Shown here in pieces: positions 9,310-17,933 of a stretch of DNA of 64,000 nt. The stretch is from assembly GCA_021794595.1 (NCBI GenBank), contig JAJYQN010000105.1:26884-90883 (forward strand), read 5' to 3'. Each line of letters begins with the position of its first letter. Position 1 is the stretch's first letter. The notes below the pieces were generated by a model. It was not told the DNA's origin. It saw nothing but the letters and a program-made list of their open reading frames with translations, and did not search any database. Source of the stretch: Pseudomonadota bacterium (lineage in GTDB: Bacteria; Pseudomonadota; Gammaproteobacteria; Acidiferrobacterales; Acidiferrobacteraceae). The translations under genes and the position numbers were made by a program.

Positions 9310-9964
9310 GTGCATCCCGTCCTCACGGTGATTGCTGGGCCTAACGGCTCCGGTAAGTCATTTTTGACTGCCATCCTCAGGCGTCAGCTTGGTTTTCCCG
9401 TACGCCTTTTCTGAACCCTGATGATATTGCCGCACGCCTCGGGGATCCAAGTGAGCTTAAGATCATCCTTCAGGCGGCACGTGAGGCGCAGACCCAGCGA
9501 GAGTATTGGCTCGTCGAGCGCCGGAGTTTCGCCTTCAAGGCCGTTTTTCCCGCGCCTGACAAGGTCGTATTTTTGCGCCTCGCGCAAGACGCTGGTTATC
9601 GCATTCGTGTGTTTTTTTGAGTACCGGTAACCCAGAAATCAACGCCGCCCGCGTGGCCCGTCGTGTTATGGCTGGCGGACACGATGTGCCTATCACGAAA
9701 ATCATCAGTCGTTATAGCAAGTCCCCTATCCAGGCCGCGCAGGGGGCCTCCTGGGTGGATCGCATGTACCTCTTCGATAACGCCGTGGATGGCGAAACCC
9801 CCGTTTTGTGTGCCTGGTCCGTCGTGGGGCACTGGCAAGTGCAACGAGATAAGGTGCTTCCTGTCTGGGCCACGCCGATCATCACATACCCCTCCGTGTC
9901 CCCGCGGCCGACTGAAGCCGAGAATCACCGAGGCTTTGGGTGCCCGGAGGCCGGACCGCGGTAA
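9310..9964 (+). pseudogene. Zeta toxin/ATP-GTP-binding kinase, two frameshifts
   Basis: Three successive frames together spell one zeta-family protein. Frame 1 (9310-9411) holds VLTVIAGPNGSGKSFL, a P-loop. Frame 3 (from 9408 to stop 9620) holds FLNPDDIAARLGDPSE, then RRSFAFKAVF and QDAGYRIRVFF. Frame 2 (9620-9964) holds INAARVARRVMAGGHDVP, SRYSKSP and DRMYLFDNAVDG, the RV..RV..GGHDVP and DN blocks of the family. Each junction is fixed by adding one T to a T-run (TTTT near 9407-9410, T7 at 9612-9618). The usual Glu in the FET motif is replaced (FKA). Either the gene is decayed or the two T-run lengths are sequencing errors; the FKA change favours decay. Confidence 0.8.
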
Positions 9965-10132
9965 TTGATGAAAATAGGGCCACCCGTAAGTCATTTTCGC
10001 AATGACGGGCCCCGAATCGGCACCGTCACGAAACATAAAATTCGTGTCTGGCTTGGGTTAAATACCGCAAGACATTGTAGGCCGCACGGCTGACGCACAG
10101 TGTCGCGCGCCGTGAGGCGCGGGTTCGCGCAC

Positions 10133-10459
10133 TTATGGCTTGGTGTGAGTCCGCGGCGTGAAGAGCACGCAATAGCCCATGGGGGTGATGCGACCAGCGA
10201 CTTTTTGGCAATGTCCGAGGGCCATGGTGCCGTTTGCCTTCATGCCGCCCATCATAAGACCGTTGGCATGCCCCTCGGCGGGCACGAAGAACCGGCACAT
10301 GCCGCACATCTTATGGCCCTTGGGGTGGGTTTGATAGTGCACCGTGGCCTTGCTGAGCTTGGCCGGCGCGGTTTTAGCGAGCGCCAATGCGGGCCAGGCA
10401 AGACCTATGGTGGCGAAGGCGCGGCGGAGGAATAGGCGTCGTGAGGCTTGTTTCGGCAT
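10133..10459 (-). CDS. High-potential iron-sulfur protein (HiPIP), Tat-exported
   Basis: Predicted periplasmic [4Fe-4S] electron carrier, 108 residues. Seen: a twin-arginine signal (SRRLFLRRAF followed by a hydrophobic stretch ending ALALA), then the four cysteines in the HiPIP arrangement: CGMC, GHCQ and GYCVLF near the C-terminus. The mature protein is only about 80 residues, small but in range. The start is ATG 10459 with a strong GGAAGGAG upstream. HiPIPs carry electrons from bc1 complexes or, in acidophilic iron oxidisers (Iro type), take part in iron or sulfur oxidation. No oxidase gene is adjacent, so the partner is unknown. Confidence 0.88.
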   Translation of the reverse strand: MPKQASRRLFLRRAFATIGLAWPALALAKTAPAKLSKATVHYQTHPKGHKMCGMCRFFVPAEGHANGLMMGGMKANGTMALGHCQKVAGRITPMGYCVLFTPRTHTKP

Positions 10460-10540
10460 AGTGGTCTCCTTCCGGTGTCCGATCCCTTGGATTCAAGAAG
10501 ATGTGGCGTATGCGTAGGGTGCGTTTTGCGCATGAGGGCC

Positions 10541-11254
10541 TCATCGGCTGAGGGTCAGGATCAGCGCTTGATGATCCGATAAGGGCTCGCCCGCCTCCGG
10601 GACCACGCGAATGTCCAGGAGCCGCCTTGGGTCGACGCCGCTTAGGAAGATATAGTCGATGCGGCTATGCGGGTTCGGGGCCGGGAAGGTCGTCCCCGGG
10701 CCCCGCCCGGCGACCTCGAAACTGTCGGTCCAGCCCGCTTGCACCAGATGCTGAATACCCGGCCCATCCGGTGTGGCATTGAAGTCCCCGACCAAGCACT
10801 GGGGCCCGGGGAACACCTGGAGGGCGCCCTCCAGGGCTGTGATTTGGCGCAGGTTCTGCGGCGCGACCCAGGAGCAGTGGGCGTTTGTGAACTGCCACAC
10901 TTCGCCATGCCAGGCGAAGGTGGCGCCAATCGCGCGCCGGAACGAAGGATCCTCGTCGTCCTTGCGATGAGGCAGGGCATAGGACCAGGGCGCGCTCAAG
11001 GGGACATCGGCGAGGATCGCGCTGCCCTGATAGGGGAGCGATTCGCTTGCCGCCATAAAAAGCTTATGGCGGTAGGGGTAGCCGCGGGTCAGGGCCTCTA
11101 CTTGATCAAGCTGCGGACTGACGTGCACCGCCTGAAGGGCGACGATATTGGGCCTCTCCTCTTGTAGTAGCGTCTCGATGCGCGCTTGGCGCTGCGACCA
11201 TGTGCCGGCCCCGGCATGGTCGTAATTGAGGTTGAGGGTCAGGATCTTCAGCAT
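10541..11254 (-). CDS. Endonuclease/exonuclease/phosphatase-fold protein
   Basis: Member of the EEP superfamily (Mg-dependent phosphodiesterases such as DNase I, exonuclease III and sphingomyelinase-like enzymes), 237 residues from ATG 11254. Seen in order: LKILTLNLN with the first Asn, ERPNIVALQAVH (the usual catalytic Glu of LQE is replaced by Ala), NAHCSW, LVGDFNATPDG with the GDFN metal/catalytic block, HSRIDYIFLSG and LSDHQALILTL with the SDH block. No signal peptide is seen from this start. The frame runs open upstream to 11404 without features. The substrate is unknown. The QAVH change at the metal-binding Glu position is notable. Confidence 0.82.
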   Translation of the reverse strand: MLKILTLNLNYDHAGAGTWSQRQARIETLLQEERPNIVALQAVHVSPQLDQVEALTRGYPYRHKLFMAASESLPYQGSAILADVPLSAPWSYALPHRKDDEDPSFRRAIGATFAWHGEVWQFTNAHCSWVAPQNLRQITALEGALQVFPGPQCLVGDFNATPDGPGIQHLVQAGWTDSFEVAGRGPGTTFPAPNPHSRIDYIFLSGVDPRRLLDIRVVPEAGEPLSDHQALILTLSR

Positions 11255-11593
11255 TCTGTTACTGTAAGGACTAACCGATGTCGGCACTATCCGACCGGGG
11301 GGCGATGATGGCGAATCGCAAGGTCTATTGATCGACAAGATGCGCACCCGCTTTGCTGGGTTGAGAGGGCCATGTCTGTTCGGGGATCTCGCCGCCAGTG
11401 GCAAGGATGGGACGATTAGGGCAGGACGGGAGTGGCTTGGGGAGGGGGTGCGGGCTTGAGATCGTAAGATGGGGATGCCGGGGGACGGGCTTTCAAGGGA
11501 CCAAAAAGCCCCTGGGAGGCGGTGGGATTCGATTTCGGTCTTTCGTGGGTCTATCCGGCTACAGCGTAACTGTCCGCTAGCGGCTTTTGTAAT
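11255..11593. other. Intergenic region between EEP gene and tRNA-fMet
   Basis: About 340 bases, G-rich, without a supported gene. It contains a 7-base-pair GGGCTTT/AAAGCCC hairpin around 11488-11510 with no T-tract. It should hold the promoter of the minus-strand nuclease gene, but no clear one is seen. Confidence 0.4.
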
Positions 11594-11670
<77 letters not shown>

Positions 11671-11727
11671 CCGAAGGGCGCAGAGTCTACCATGTTCCCT
11701 GGCAATCGCAAGCCTAAAACACACGCA

Positions 11728-11755
11728 TTGAAGTTTGGCGCGGAAAGCTTATAAT
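11728..11755 (+). promoter_or_regulatory. Sigma70-like promoter of the rimP-nusA operon
   Basis: TTGAAG at 11728-11733, a 16-base spacer, and a perfect TATAAT at 11750-11755, placed 65 bases before the rimP start and reading away from the inverted tRNA-fMet gene. Confidence 0.65.
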
Positions 11756-11784
11756 CCAGCTTTATCTTGTGCAGGTTGTGGCGG

Positions 11785-11811
11785 AAGTGGGCTTATGCCC
11801 ACTTTTGCGTT
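11785..11811 (+). terminator. Leader hairpin/attenuator before rimP
   Basis: Perfect 8-base-pair stem AAGTGGGC (11785-11792), loop TTAT, GCCCACTT (11797-11804), followed by T-rich TTGCGTTT. It lies between the operon promoter and the rimP ATG at 11820. It looks like a weak intrinsic terminator and could serve as an attenuator of the nusA operon; NusA itself acts on hairpin-dependent pausing. The regulatory role is inferred. Confidence 0.6.
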
Positions 11812-11819
11812 TATAGGCT

Positions 11820-12275
11820 ATGGAGAAACGGAGTCAAGCGGATCGTTTACGAACCTTGGTCGAGCCTGCGGTCGACCGGCTGGGGTTCGAACTCGTGGAT
11901 GTTGAGTTTATCAGCGGCCAAAAGACCTTAAGGGTCTATATTGACGGACCGGACGGCATTCATGTCGACGACTGTGCGCGAGTGAGCCGTCAGCTGAGCG
12001 CGCTTTTCGATGTCGAGGATCCGATTCCTGGACAATATACGCTAGAGGTGTCGTCCCCGGGGCTCGATAGGCCCCTGGCCCGGCCTCAAGATTTCACCCG
12101 TTTTACCGGTTCCCAGGTCAAAATTAAGACGCTGACTCCGATAGAAGGGCGCCGGAATTTTCAGGGGCGTCTCATGGGTCTGAGCGGCGAGTGCGTCGTC
12201 CTTGAGACAGAAGAAACACGTTATGATCTAGCCCTCGCTAATATCGAGAAGGCTAGGCTTGTGCCCGATCTTTAG
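11820..12275 (+). CDS. rimP: Ribosome maturation factor RimP
   Basis: Assists 30S ribosomal subunit maturation in the cytoplasm; 151 residues, the usual length. Seen: N-terminal LVEPAVDRLGFELVDVEF, the TLRVYIDGPDGIHVDDCARVSRQ block, VEDPIPGQYTLEVSSPGLDRPL (the family signature) and a C-terminal SH3-like barrel with GRLMGL. First gene of the nusA operon, 17 bases ahead of the nusA ATG. A hairpin lies just 15 bases before its start codon, so initiation may be affected by leader folding. Confidence 0.96.
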   Translation: MEKRSQADRLRTLVEPAVDRLGFELVDVEFISGQKTLRVYIDGPDGIHVDDCARVSRQLSALFDVEDPIPGQYTLEVSSPGLDRPLARPQDFTRFTGSQVKIKTLTPIEGRRNFQGRLMGLSGECVVLETEETRYDLALANIEKARLVPDL

Positions 12276-12292
12276 AGCGGGCGGAGGTTGTG

Positions 12293-13795
12293 ATGGCAAA
12301 TGAAATTTTGATGGTGGTTGAGGCCGTTTCTCGCGAAAAGAATGTCGATCGGGAGGTCATTTTTGGCGCGCTCGAGGCAGCCCTCGCAACGGCCACGCGG
12401 AAGCGCCACAAGGAAGACATCGATGCGCGTGTAGAGATTCATCGCAAGACCGGTGACTACGATACGTTTCGGCGCTGGATCGTGGTGGCGGACGAGCAGG
12501 AGGTATTGGAGTTTCCGGGGCGGGAGTTGCGGCTGAAGGAGGCGCAGGCGCGCAATCCCGAGGCGGTGGTTGGCGATTATATCGAAGAGCCGCTGGAGCC
12601 CGTCGATTTTGGGCGCATCGCCGCCCAAGCCGCGAAGCAGGTGATCGTACAAAAGGTTCGCGAGGCTGAGCGTGAGCAGATCGTCAATCAGTTCAAGAGC
12701 CGCCAGGGCGAGCTTATTACGGGTGTCGTGAAGCGTCTTGAGCGTGGCGATGCCATTATCGAACTCGGCGCCGCCGAGGCGCTACTGCCCAAGGCGGCCA
12801 TGATTCCGCGCGAGGGCCTGCGCCCCGGCGACCGGGTGCGGGCCTATCTTGAGGACGTGCACTCGGCGCCCCGCGGGCCGCAGTTGTTTTTGAGTCGCAC
12901 GACCCCCCAACTCCTAGTGGAGCTTTTTAAGCTCGAGGTTCCCGAGGCGGGGGAAGGCCTGATAGAGATTCATGGGGCCGCGCGCGATCCGGGTTTGCGG
13001 GCCAAGATAGCGGTCAATTCAAAAGACCCGCGCATTGATCCGATCGGCGCGTGTGTGGGCATGAGGGGTTCGCGGGTCCAGAGCGTGTCGAACGAGCTCG
13101 GCGGGGAACGCGTCGATATCATTCAGTGGTCCCCTGATCCGGCCCAATTCGTCATCAACGCCCTGGCCCCGGCCGAGGTGTTGTCGATAGTGGTCGATGA
13201 AGAACTCCACAGCATGGATGTCATAGTCGACGAATCGCAACTCTCTCAGGTCATTGGCCGAGGTGGACAGAATGTGCGTCTCGCCTCCGAGCTCACCAGC
13301 TGGGAACTGAATATCATGACCGAGGAGGCGGCTTCGGCGCGCGGCGAAAGCGAGGCGACGAATGCCGTCCAGATGTTTGCCGACCAGCTGCGTATCGACG
13401 TCTCGGTAGCCGAGTTGTTGGTCCGCGAGGGGTTCATGACCCTCGACGAGGTGGCCTACGTTCCGAAGCAGGAGATGCTGGCGGTTGAGGGTCTGACCGA
13501 AGAACAGGTCGATCAAATGCGCGATCGGGCCCGTGATATCCTCTTGACGCGGGCGATCACCCTCGAGGAGAAGATCGACATGGCCGAGCCGGCCGCCGAC
13601 TTATTGGCGATGCCGGAGATGGATGAACATATGGCCCGGCTGTTGGCGAGCCATGGGATTAAGACCATGGAAGAGCTCGCCGATCAGTCGGTTGACGATC
13701 TGGCCGCCATTGAAGGGTTGGACGAAGAGCGGGCGCGGTCCTTGATTATGGCGGCGCGCGCACCATGGTTTGCTGGCCAGGGCCAGGGGGCCTGA
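12293..13795 (+). CDS. nusA: Transcription termination/antitermination factor NusA
   Basis: Binds RNA polymerase and nascent RNA; controls pausing, termination and antitermination. 500 residues, the gammaproteobacterial length. Domains: N-terminal polymerase-binding domain (about 1-130), S1 domain (135-200, ITGVVKRLERGDAIIEL), two KH domains (200-345, with DPIGACVGMRGSRVQ and IGRGGQNVRLA), and two acidic repeats at the C-terminus (about 360-500) with helix-hairpin-helix pattern. The ATG at 12293 is preferred to the GTG at 12290 because of GGAGG at 12282-12286. Second gene of the rimP operon. Confidence 0.97.
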   Translation: MANEILMVVEAVSREKNVDREVIFGALEAALATATRKRHKEDIDARVEIHRKTGDYDTFRRWIVVADEQEVLEFPGRELRLKEAQARNPEAVVGDYIEEPLEPVDFGRIAAQAAKQVIVQKVREAEREQIVNQFKSRQGELITGVVKRLERGDAIIELGAAEALLPKAAMIPREGLRPGDRVRAYLEDVHSAPRGPQLFLSRTTPQLLVELFKLEVPEAGEGLIEIHGAARDPGLRAKIAVNSKDPRIDPIGACVGMRGSRVQSVSNELGGERVDIIQWSPDPAQFVINALAPAEVLSIVVDEELHSMDVIVDESQLSQVIGRGGQNVRLASELTSWELNIMTEEAASARGESEATNAVQMFADQLRIDVSVAELLVREGFMTLDEVAYVPKQEMLAVEGLTEEQVDQMRDRARDILLTRAITLEEKIDMAEPAADLLAMPEMDEHMARLLASHGIKTMEELADQSVDDLAAIEGLDEERARSLIMAARAPWFAGQGQGA

Positions 13796-13804
13796 CGTAC
13801 AAAA

Positions 13805-16273
13805 ATGCCTGAGACAACAGTCAAGAGCTTTGCCGAGCAAATCGGGGTAGCGCCGGATAAGCTGCTACAGCAGCTGGTCGCGGCCGGAATCAACGGAAAG
13901 AAGACCGGCGATCCTCTGAGCGACGAAGAGAAGATGGCCCTGCTGAGTTTCCTCCGGACCCATCACGGCGCCGGGGAACCGGAGGCCAAGCGCATCACGC
14001 TCACTCAAAAGTCGACGAGCAAGATCGTACAAAATTCTCGCTTCGGACAGTCGCGCGCGGTACAGGTCGAGGTGCGCAAGAAGCGTACGTTCGTTAAGCG
14101 ACCGCTCCCAGGCGAGCCGGAAACCCCGGTCGTGGCTGAGCCCGAGACGCCGATTATTGAGCCCGTAGTGGCCGCCGGGGTGGTCCCGGTCCCCCCGCCC
14201 GTTGAGGTGATCGTGGCGCCGCCCGAGGAGCGCATCGAGGCGCCGGCGCCCAGTGCTGCGCCGTCCGCCGAACTGCCTATAAGCCCGGTGCCCGCGAATG
14301 TGCCCGCTAAAGCGGTCCCCGAGTCGCGGGTAAAGAAGGATGTGCGGCCGGATCGCGCCGAGCGGGATCGCAACGATCGCCGCGAGCGCCAAACGCCGAA
14401 GCCCGCCGGTAATGACCGTAAACAGAGGCCCCGCAGTGGGAGCGGCCCACGCGCCCCGGGCGGTAAACGGGTCGTGACGAGTATGAGCGGCCAACACGCC
14501 TTCGAGATGCCGACTGAGCGCGTGGTGCGTGACGTCTATCTGCCCGAGGCCATTACCGTGGCGGAGCTGGCGCAGCAGATGTCCATCAAGGCGGCCGAAG
14601 TGATCAAGGTCTTGATGCATCTCGGCATGATGGTGACCATAAACCAAGTGCTCGACCGCGATACCGCGACTATTGTCGTCGAGGAATTGGGCCACGTGGC
14701 CCGTGAGGCACGTAGCCACGATCCGGAAGCGATGTTAAAGAGCGGCGAGCAGGCCGGCGCGCGCGAGCATCGTCCCCCGGTGGTGACCGTAATGGGGCAT
14801 GTCGATCACGGTAAGACCTCCTTGTTGGATTATATTAGGAAGACCAAGGTCGCAAGTGGGGAAGCGGGCGGGATTACCCAACATATCGGCGCCTACCACG
14901 TCGAAATGCCGAAAGGAATGCTGACCTTCTTGGATACTCCGGGCCACGAGGCGTTTACCGCCATGCGGGCCCGCGGCGCCAAGGTCACCGATATCGTGAT
15001 TCTGGTCGTGGCGGCCGATGACGGAGTCATGCCGCAGACGATCGAAGCCATCCATCACGCGCGTGATGCCGGCGTCCCGATCGTGGTTGCGGTCAATAAG
15101 ATCGATAAGCCGCAAGCCGATATGGAGCGGGTCAAGCAGGAATTGGTCGCGCACGCGGTGGTGCCGGAAGAGTGGGGCGGCTCCGATATCTTCGTTCCAG
15201 TATCCGCGAAAACCGGACAGGGCATAGAAGAACTACTGGATGCGGTGTTGCTGCAGGCCGAATTGCTGGAGCTGACAGCGGTGCGCGCCACCTTGGCTAC
15301 GGGTATCGTGATCGAGGCGCGCCTGGATAAGGGGCGGGGACCTGTGGCCACGATCCTGGTTCAAGAGGGGACTTTGCGCAAAGGGGACGTAATCCTGGCC
15401 GGCCGCGAGTCCGGACGGGTGCGGGCCATGACCGACGAGAACGGTCGGTCGATCAAGGAGGCCGGTCCCTCAATTCCGGTTGAGGTCCAAGGGCTTTCCG
15501 GTGTGCCGAATGCCGGAGAAGAGGTAACGGGGGTCGAGAACGAGCGCAAGGCGCGCGAGATCGCCTTGTTCCGCCAGGGCAAATACAAGGACGTCAAGAT
15601 TCAGCGCCAACAGGCCTCCAAGCTCTCGAATATGTTCCAGCAGATGCAGGACGGGGACGTAAAGACCCTGACCCTGATTGTGAAGGCCGATGTTCAAGGG
15701 TCGGTCGAGGCCCTGACCGACGCACTCGAGAAGCTGTCCACAGACGAGGTCAAGGTCAGGGTGGTGCATGGCATGGTGGGCGGCATCAGCGAATCGGACG
15801 TGAACCTGGCGGTGGCCTCCAATGCCATCGTAATTGGGTTTAATGTCAGGGCCGATAGCGGCGCGCGGCGACTGATCGATTCCGAGGGAGTCGACATCCA
15901 CTACTACAACGTCATTTACGACGCCGTAAACGAAGTGAAGGCGGCCATGGCGGGGATGCTGAAGCCGCAGTTCCGCGAAGACGTCGTGGGCGTGGCCGAG
16001 GTCCGCGAGGTATTCAAGACGCCGAAGGTCGGGGTGATTGCCGGCTGCCAGGTGAGCGAGGGTGTGATCCGGCGTGGCCGCAGTGCCCGGGTGCTGCGCG
16101 ATAACGTTGTGGTCTTCGACGGAGAGATCGAATCTTTGCGTCGTTTTCGGGATGATGTGTCCGAGGTCAAAGGTGGTATGGAGTGCGGCATGACCATCAA
16201 GAACTACAATGATATCCATATCGGCGACCAGATCGAGGTGTACGAAAAAGTCGAGGTCGCGCGCTCGCTTTGA
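13805..16273 (+). CDS. infB: Translation initiation factor IF-2
   Basis: GTPase that places initiator tRNA on the 30S subunit and promotes subunit joining. 822 residues. Seen: N-terminal IF-2N helical domain (about 1-55, [19 protein letters not shown]), a proline/alanine/glutamate-rich and then Arg/Asp-rich linker (about 95-225), second IF-2N domain (about 240-300), and the G domain with [22 protein letters not shown] and NKIDKP. Domains II to IV follow, ending [13 protein letters not shown]. It starts 9 bases after nusA and its stop overlaps the TTG start of rbfA. Fits with the initiator tRNA gene next to the operon. Confidence 0.97.
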   Translation: MPETTVKSFAEQIGVAPDKLLQQLVAAGINGKKTGDPLSDEEKMALLSFLRTHHGAGEPEAKRITLTQKSTSKIVQNSRFGQSRAVQVEVRKKRTFVKRPLPGEPETPVVAEPETPIIEPVVAAGVVPVPPPVEVIVAPPEERIEAPAPSAAPSAELPISPVPANVPAKAVPESRVKKDVRPDRAERDRNDRRERQTPKPAGNDRKQRPRSGSGPRAPGGKRVVTSMSGQHAFEMPTERVVRDVYLPEAITVAELAQQMSIKAAEVIKVLMHLGMMVTINQVLDRDTATIVVEELGHVAREARSHDPEAMLKSGEQAGAREHRPPVVTVMGHVDHGKTSLLDYIRKTKVASGEAGGITQHIGAYHVEMPKGMLTFLDTPGHEAFTAMRARGAKVTDIVILVVAADDGVMPQTIEAIHHARDAGVPIVVAVNKIDKPQADMERVKQELVAHAVVPEEWGGSDIFVPVSAKTGQGIEELLDAVLLQAELLELTAVRATLATGIVIEARLDKGRGPVATILVQEGTLRKGDVILAGRESGRVRAMTDENGRSIKEAGPSIPVEVQGLSGVPNAGEEVTGVENERKAREIALFRQGKYKDVKIQRQQASKLSNMFQQMQDGDVKTLTLIVKADVQGSVEALTDALEKLSTDEVKVRVVHGMVGGISESDVNLAVASNAIVIGFNVRADSGARRLIDSEGVDIHYYNVIYDAVNEVKAAMAGMLKPQFREDVVGVAEVREVFKTPKVGVIAGCQVSEGVIRRGRSARVLRDNVVVFDGEIESLRRFRDDVSEVKGGMECGMTIKNYNDIHIGDQIEVYEKVEVARSL

Positions 16274-16656
16274 GACATCGTCCGCGTAGACCTGGCTCGC
16301 GTTCATCCCGCGTCGGGGCGCTCATTCAGCGCGAGCTAGCGACGCTCGCGCTTACCGTCATGCGTGATCCGCGTGTCCTCGGGGCGACGCTGACCGAGGT
16401 GAGCGTGAGTCCCGATTTGAAGCAGGCGCGGATCTTCGTCACCCATTATCTCGGACGGGACGCCGCGCAGGCCGCGGTGGCGGGCTTTAATAGCGGGGCC
16501 GCGCGGTTCCGCCGCGAGCTCGCGGCTAGGCTCGCGTTGCGGGTGGTGCCAGCGCTGGTCTTCGTGTATGACCCGTCCGCAGACCAAGGATTTAGGATCG
16601 ATGCCTTGTTAAACCAGGCGCGCCGCGAGGATCGGGGCGGAGGAGGATCGTCATGA
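16270..16656 (+). CDS. rbfA: Ribosome-binding factor A
   Basis: Cold-shock 30S maturation factor, 128 residues. KH-like fold with [42 protein letters not shown] and [22 protein letters not shown], all typical. The start is TTG 16270, overlapping the infB stop (TTGA); no better start exists in frame near the conserved N-terminus. A glycine/serine-rich tail ends the protein. The stop overlaps the truB start (ATGA). Confidence 0.94.
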   Translation: MRHRPRRPGSRSSRVGALIQRELATLALTVMRDPRVLGATLTEVSVSPDLKQARIFVTHYLGRDAAQAAVAGFNSGAARFRRELAARLALRVVPALVFVYDPSADQGFRIDALLNQARREDRGGGGSS

Positions 16657-17561
16657 AGGAACCGTGCCTGCGCCGCGACGGCCTGCTCGTTCTCGATAAG
16701 CCCGTGGGCTTAAGTTCGACCCAAGCCCTGGGGCAGGCGAAGCACCGCCTGCGGGCGTGCAAAGGCGGGCATACAGGCACGCTCGATCCGCTGGCGACCG
16801 GGGTCTTGGTCTTATGCTTTGGCGAGGCCACCAAGGCGGCCTCGTTTCTGTTCGAAAGCGATAAGTGTTACCAAGTCACGGTGGCGCTCGGTGTCACGAC
16901 CTCGACCTTTGATGCCGAAGGCGAGGTGGTGGGGCGCCAAGCGGTGGCGGTCTCTGATGGGGATATCCGCGAGGCCTTGGTTCGGTTTACGGGCGATATC
17001 GAACAGATTCCGCCGCGCTTTTCGGCGATCAAGCAGGCCGGCGTGCCGTTTTACGAGCGCGCGCGGCGTGGCGACATGGCTCTGCCTCCGAGCCGATCGG
17101 TGCGGGTGCACGGGATCGAACTCCGGGATCGGGTGGGGGATGACATCACCCTTCAGGTCGAGTGCGGAAAGGGGGTCTACGTACGGAGCCTAGCCCACGA
17201 TCTCGGGGTGGTCTTGGGCTGCGGGGCCCATGTGAAGGCCCTGCGGCGCCTAGCGGTCGGCCGTTTTACGATTGAACAGGCGGTGCCCTTGGCGGAGGTG
17301 AGCCCCGATACCCGCTTGGTGGATAGCGACGCGGCCTTGACGGCGCTCCCGGCGGTCGTCTTGCCCTCGTTTTTGGCGCGCTCGGCACGGCGCGGTCAAG
17401 CGGTGTTTATCGGGGGGCGCAGCCATGAGGGCTGGGCCCGGTTGTACGACGACGAAGGCGCCTTTCTCGGCATCGGCTGGTCCGATCTCGGGGGGGAGAT
17501 TCGGCCGAAGCGCTTATGGGGCCTAGGGTCCCATGTTGAGCCGGTGGGCGCGGCCGGTTAG
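16653..17561 (+). CDS. truB: tRNA pseudouridine(55) synthase TruB
   Basis: Isomerises U55 in the T-loop of tRNAs; 302 residues. Seen: GLLVLDKPVGLSSTQAL, the KGGHTGTLDPLATGVL block with the catalytic Asp, KCYQVTVALGV, IPPRFSAIKQAGVPFYERAR, VECGKGVYVRSLAHDLG and a C-terminal PUA-like domain. Translationally coupled to rbfA by a 4-base overlap. It is followed by rpsO after 48 bases. Confidence 0.96.
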   Translation: MKEPCLRRDGLLVLDKPVGLSSTQALGQAKHRLRACKGGHTGTLDPLATGVLVLCFGEATKAASFLFESDKCYQVTVALGVTTSTFDAEGEVVGRQAVAVSDGDIREALVRFTGDIEQIPPRFSAIKQAGVPFYERARRGDMALPPSRSVRVHGIELRDRVGDDITLQVECGKGVYVRSLAHDLGVVLGCGAHVKALRRLAVGRFTIEQAVPLAEVSPDTRLVDSDAALTALPAVVLPSFLARSARRGQAVFIGGRSHEGWARLYDDEGAFLGIGWSDLGGEIRPKRLWGLGSHVEPVGAAG

Positions 17562-17609
17562 AATGATGGTTTACCCAATTCCCAACAGTTTCCGGTAAGT
17601 GAGGGCGGT

Positions 17610-17879
17610 ATGGCGTTTACAGTGGATAAGAAAATGCAGGTGATCAAGGAGTACCAACGCGGCGAGTCCGATACGGGGTCCCCGGAGGTGCAGGTGGCGT
17701 TGATCTCGGCGCATATCGAGGACCTGTCGCAGCACTTTGCGGTGCATAAAAAAGACAATCACTCACGCCAGGGTCTTTTGCGCATGGTCGGCAAACGGCG
17801 CAAGCTGCTTGATTACTTAAAGCGCGTGGATGCGGCCCGTTATCGGGAGCTTGTCGCGCGTCTTGGCTTACGCAAGTAG
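17610..17879 (+). CDS. rpsO: 30S ribosomal protein S15
   Basis: Primary 16S rRNA-binding protein of the 30S platform; 89 residues, the exact family length. Seen: [51 protein letters not shown] and [12 protein letters not shown]. The Shine-Dalgarno GTGAGGGCGG precedes ATG 17610. In Escherichia coli S15 represses its own mRNA through a leader pseudoknot; the 48-base leader here is short and no such fold was verified. Confidence 0.97.
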   Translation: MAFTVDKKMQVIKEYQRGESDTGSPEVQVALISAHIEDLSQHFAVHKKDNHSRQGLLRMVGKRRKLLDYLKRVDAARYRELVARLGLRK

Positions 17880-17933
17880 GCCTACAAAGACCGCACGGCC
17901 GGAATTAATACGGAAACACAGAGGACAAGCGAG

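Noticed and set aside
10026..10307. 93-codon minus-strand frame overlapping the HiPIP gene
   Set aside because: It overlaps HiPIP in another frame; the HiPIP frame has the Tat signal and all cluster cysteines, this one has none.
13865..14719. Long minus-strand open frame opposite infB
   Set aside because: Low-complexity His/Arg/Gly-rich translation, fully antisense to a well-identified gene.
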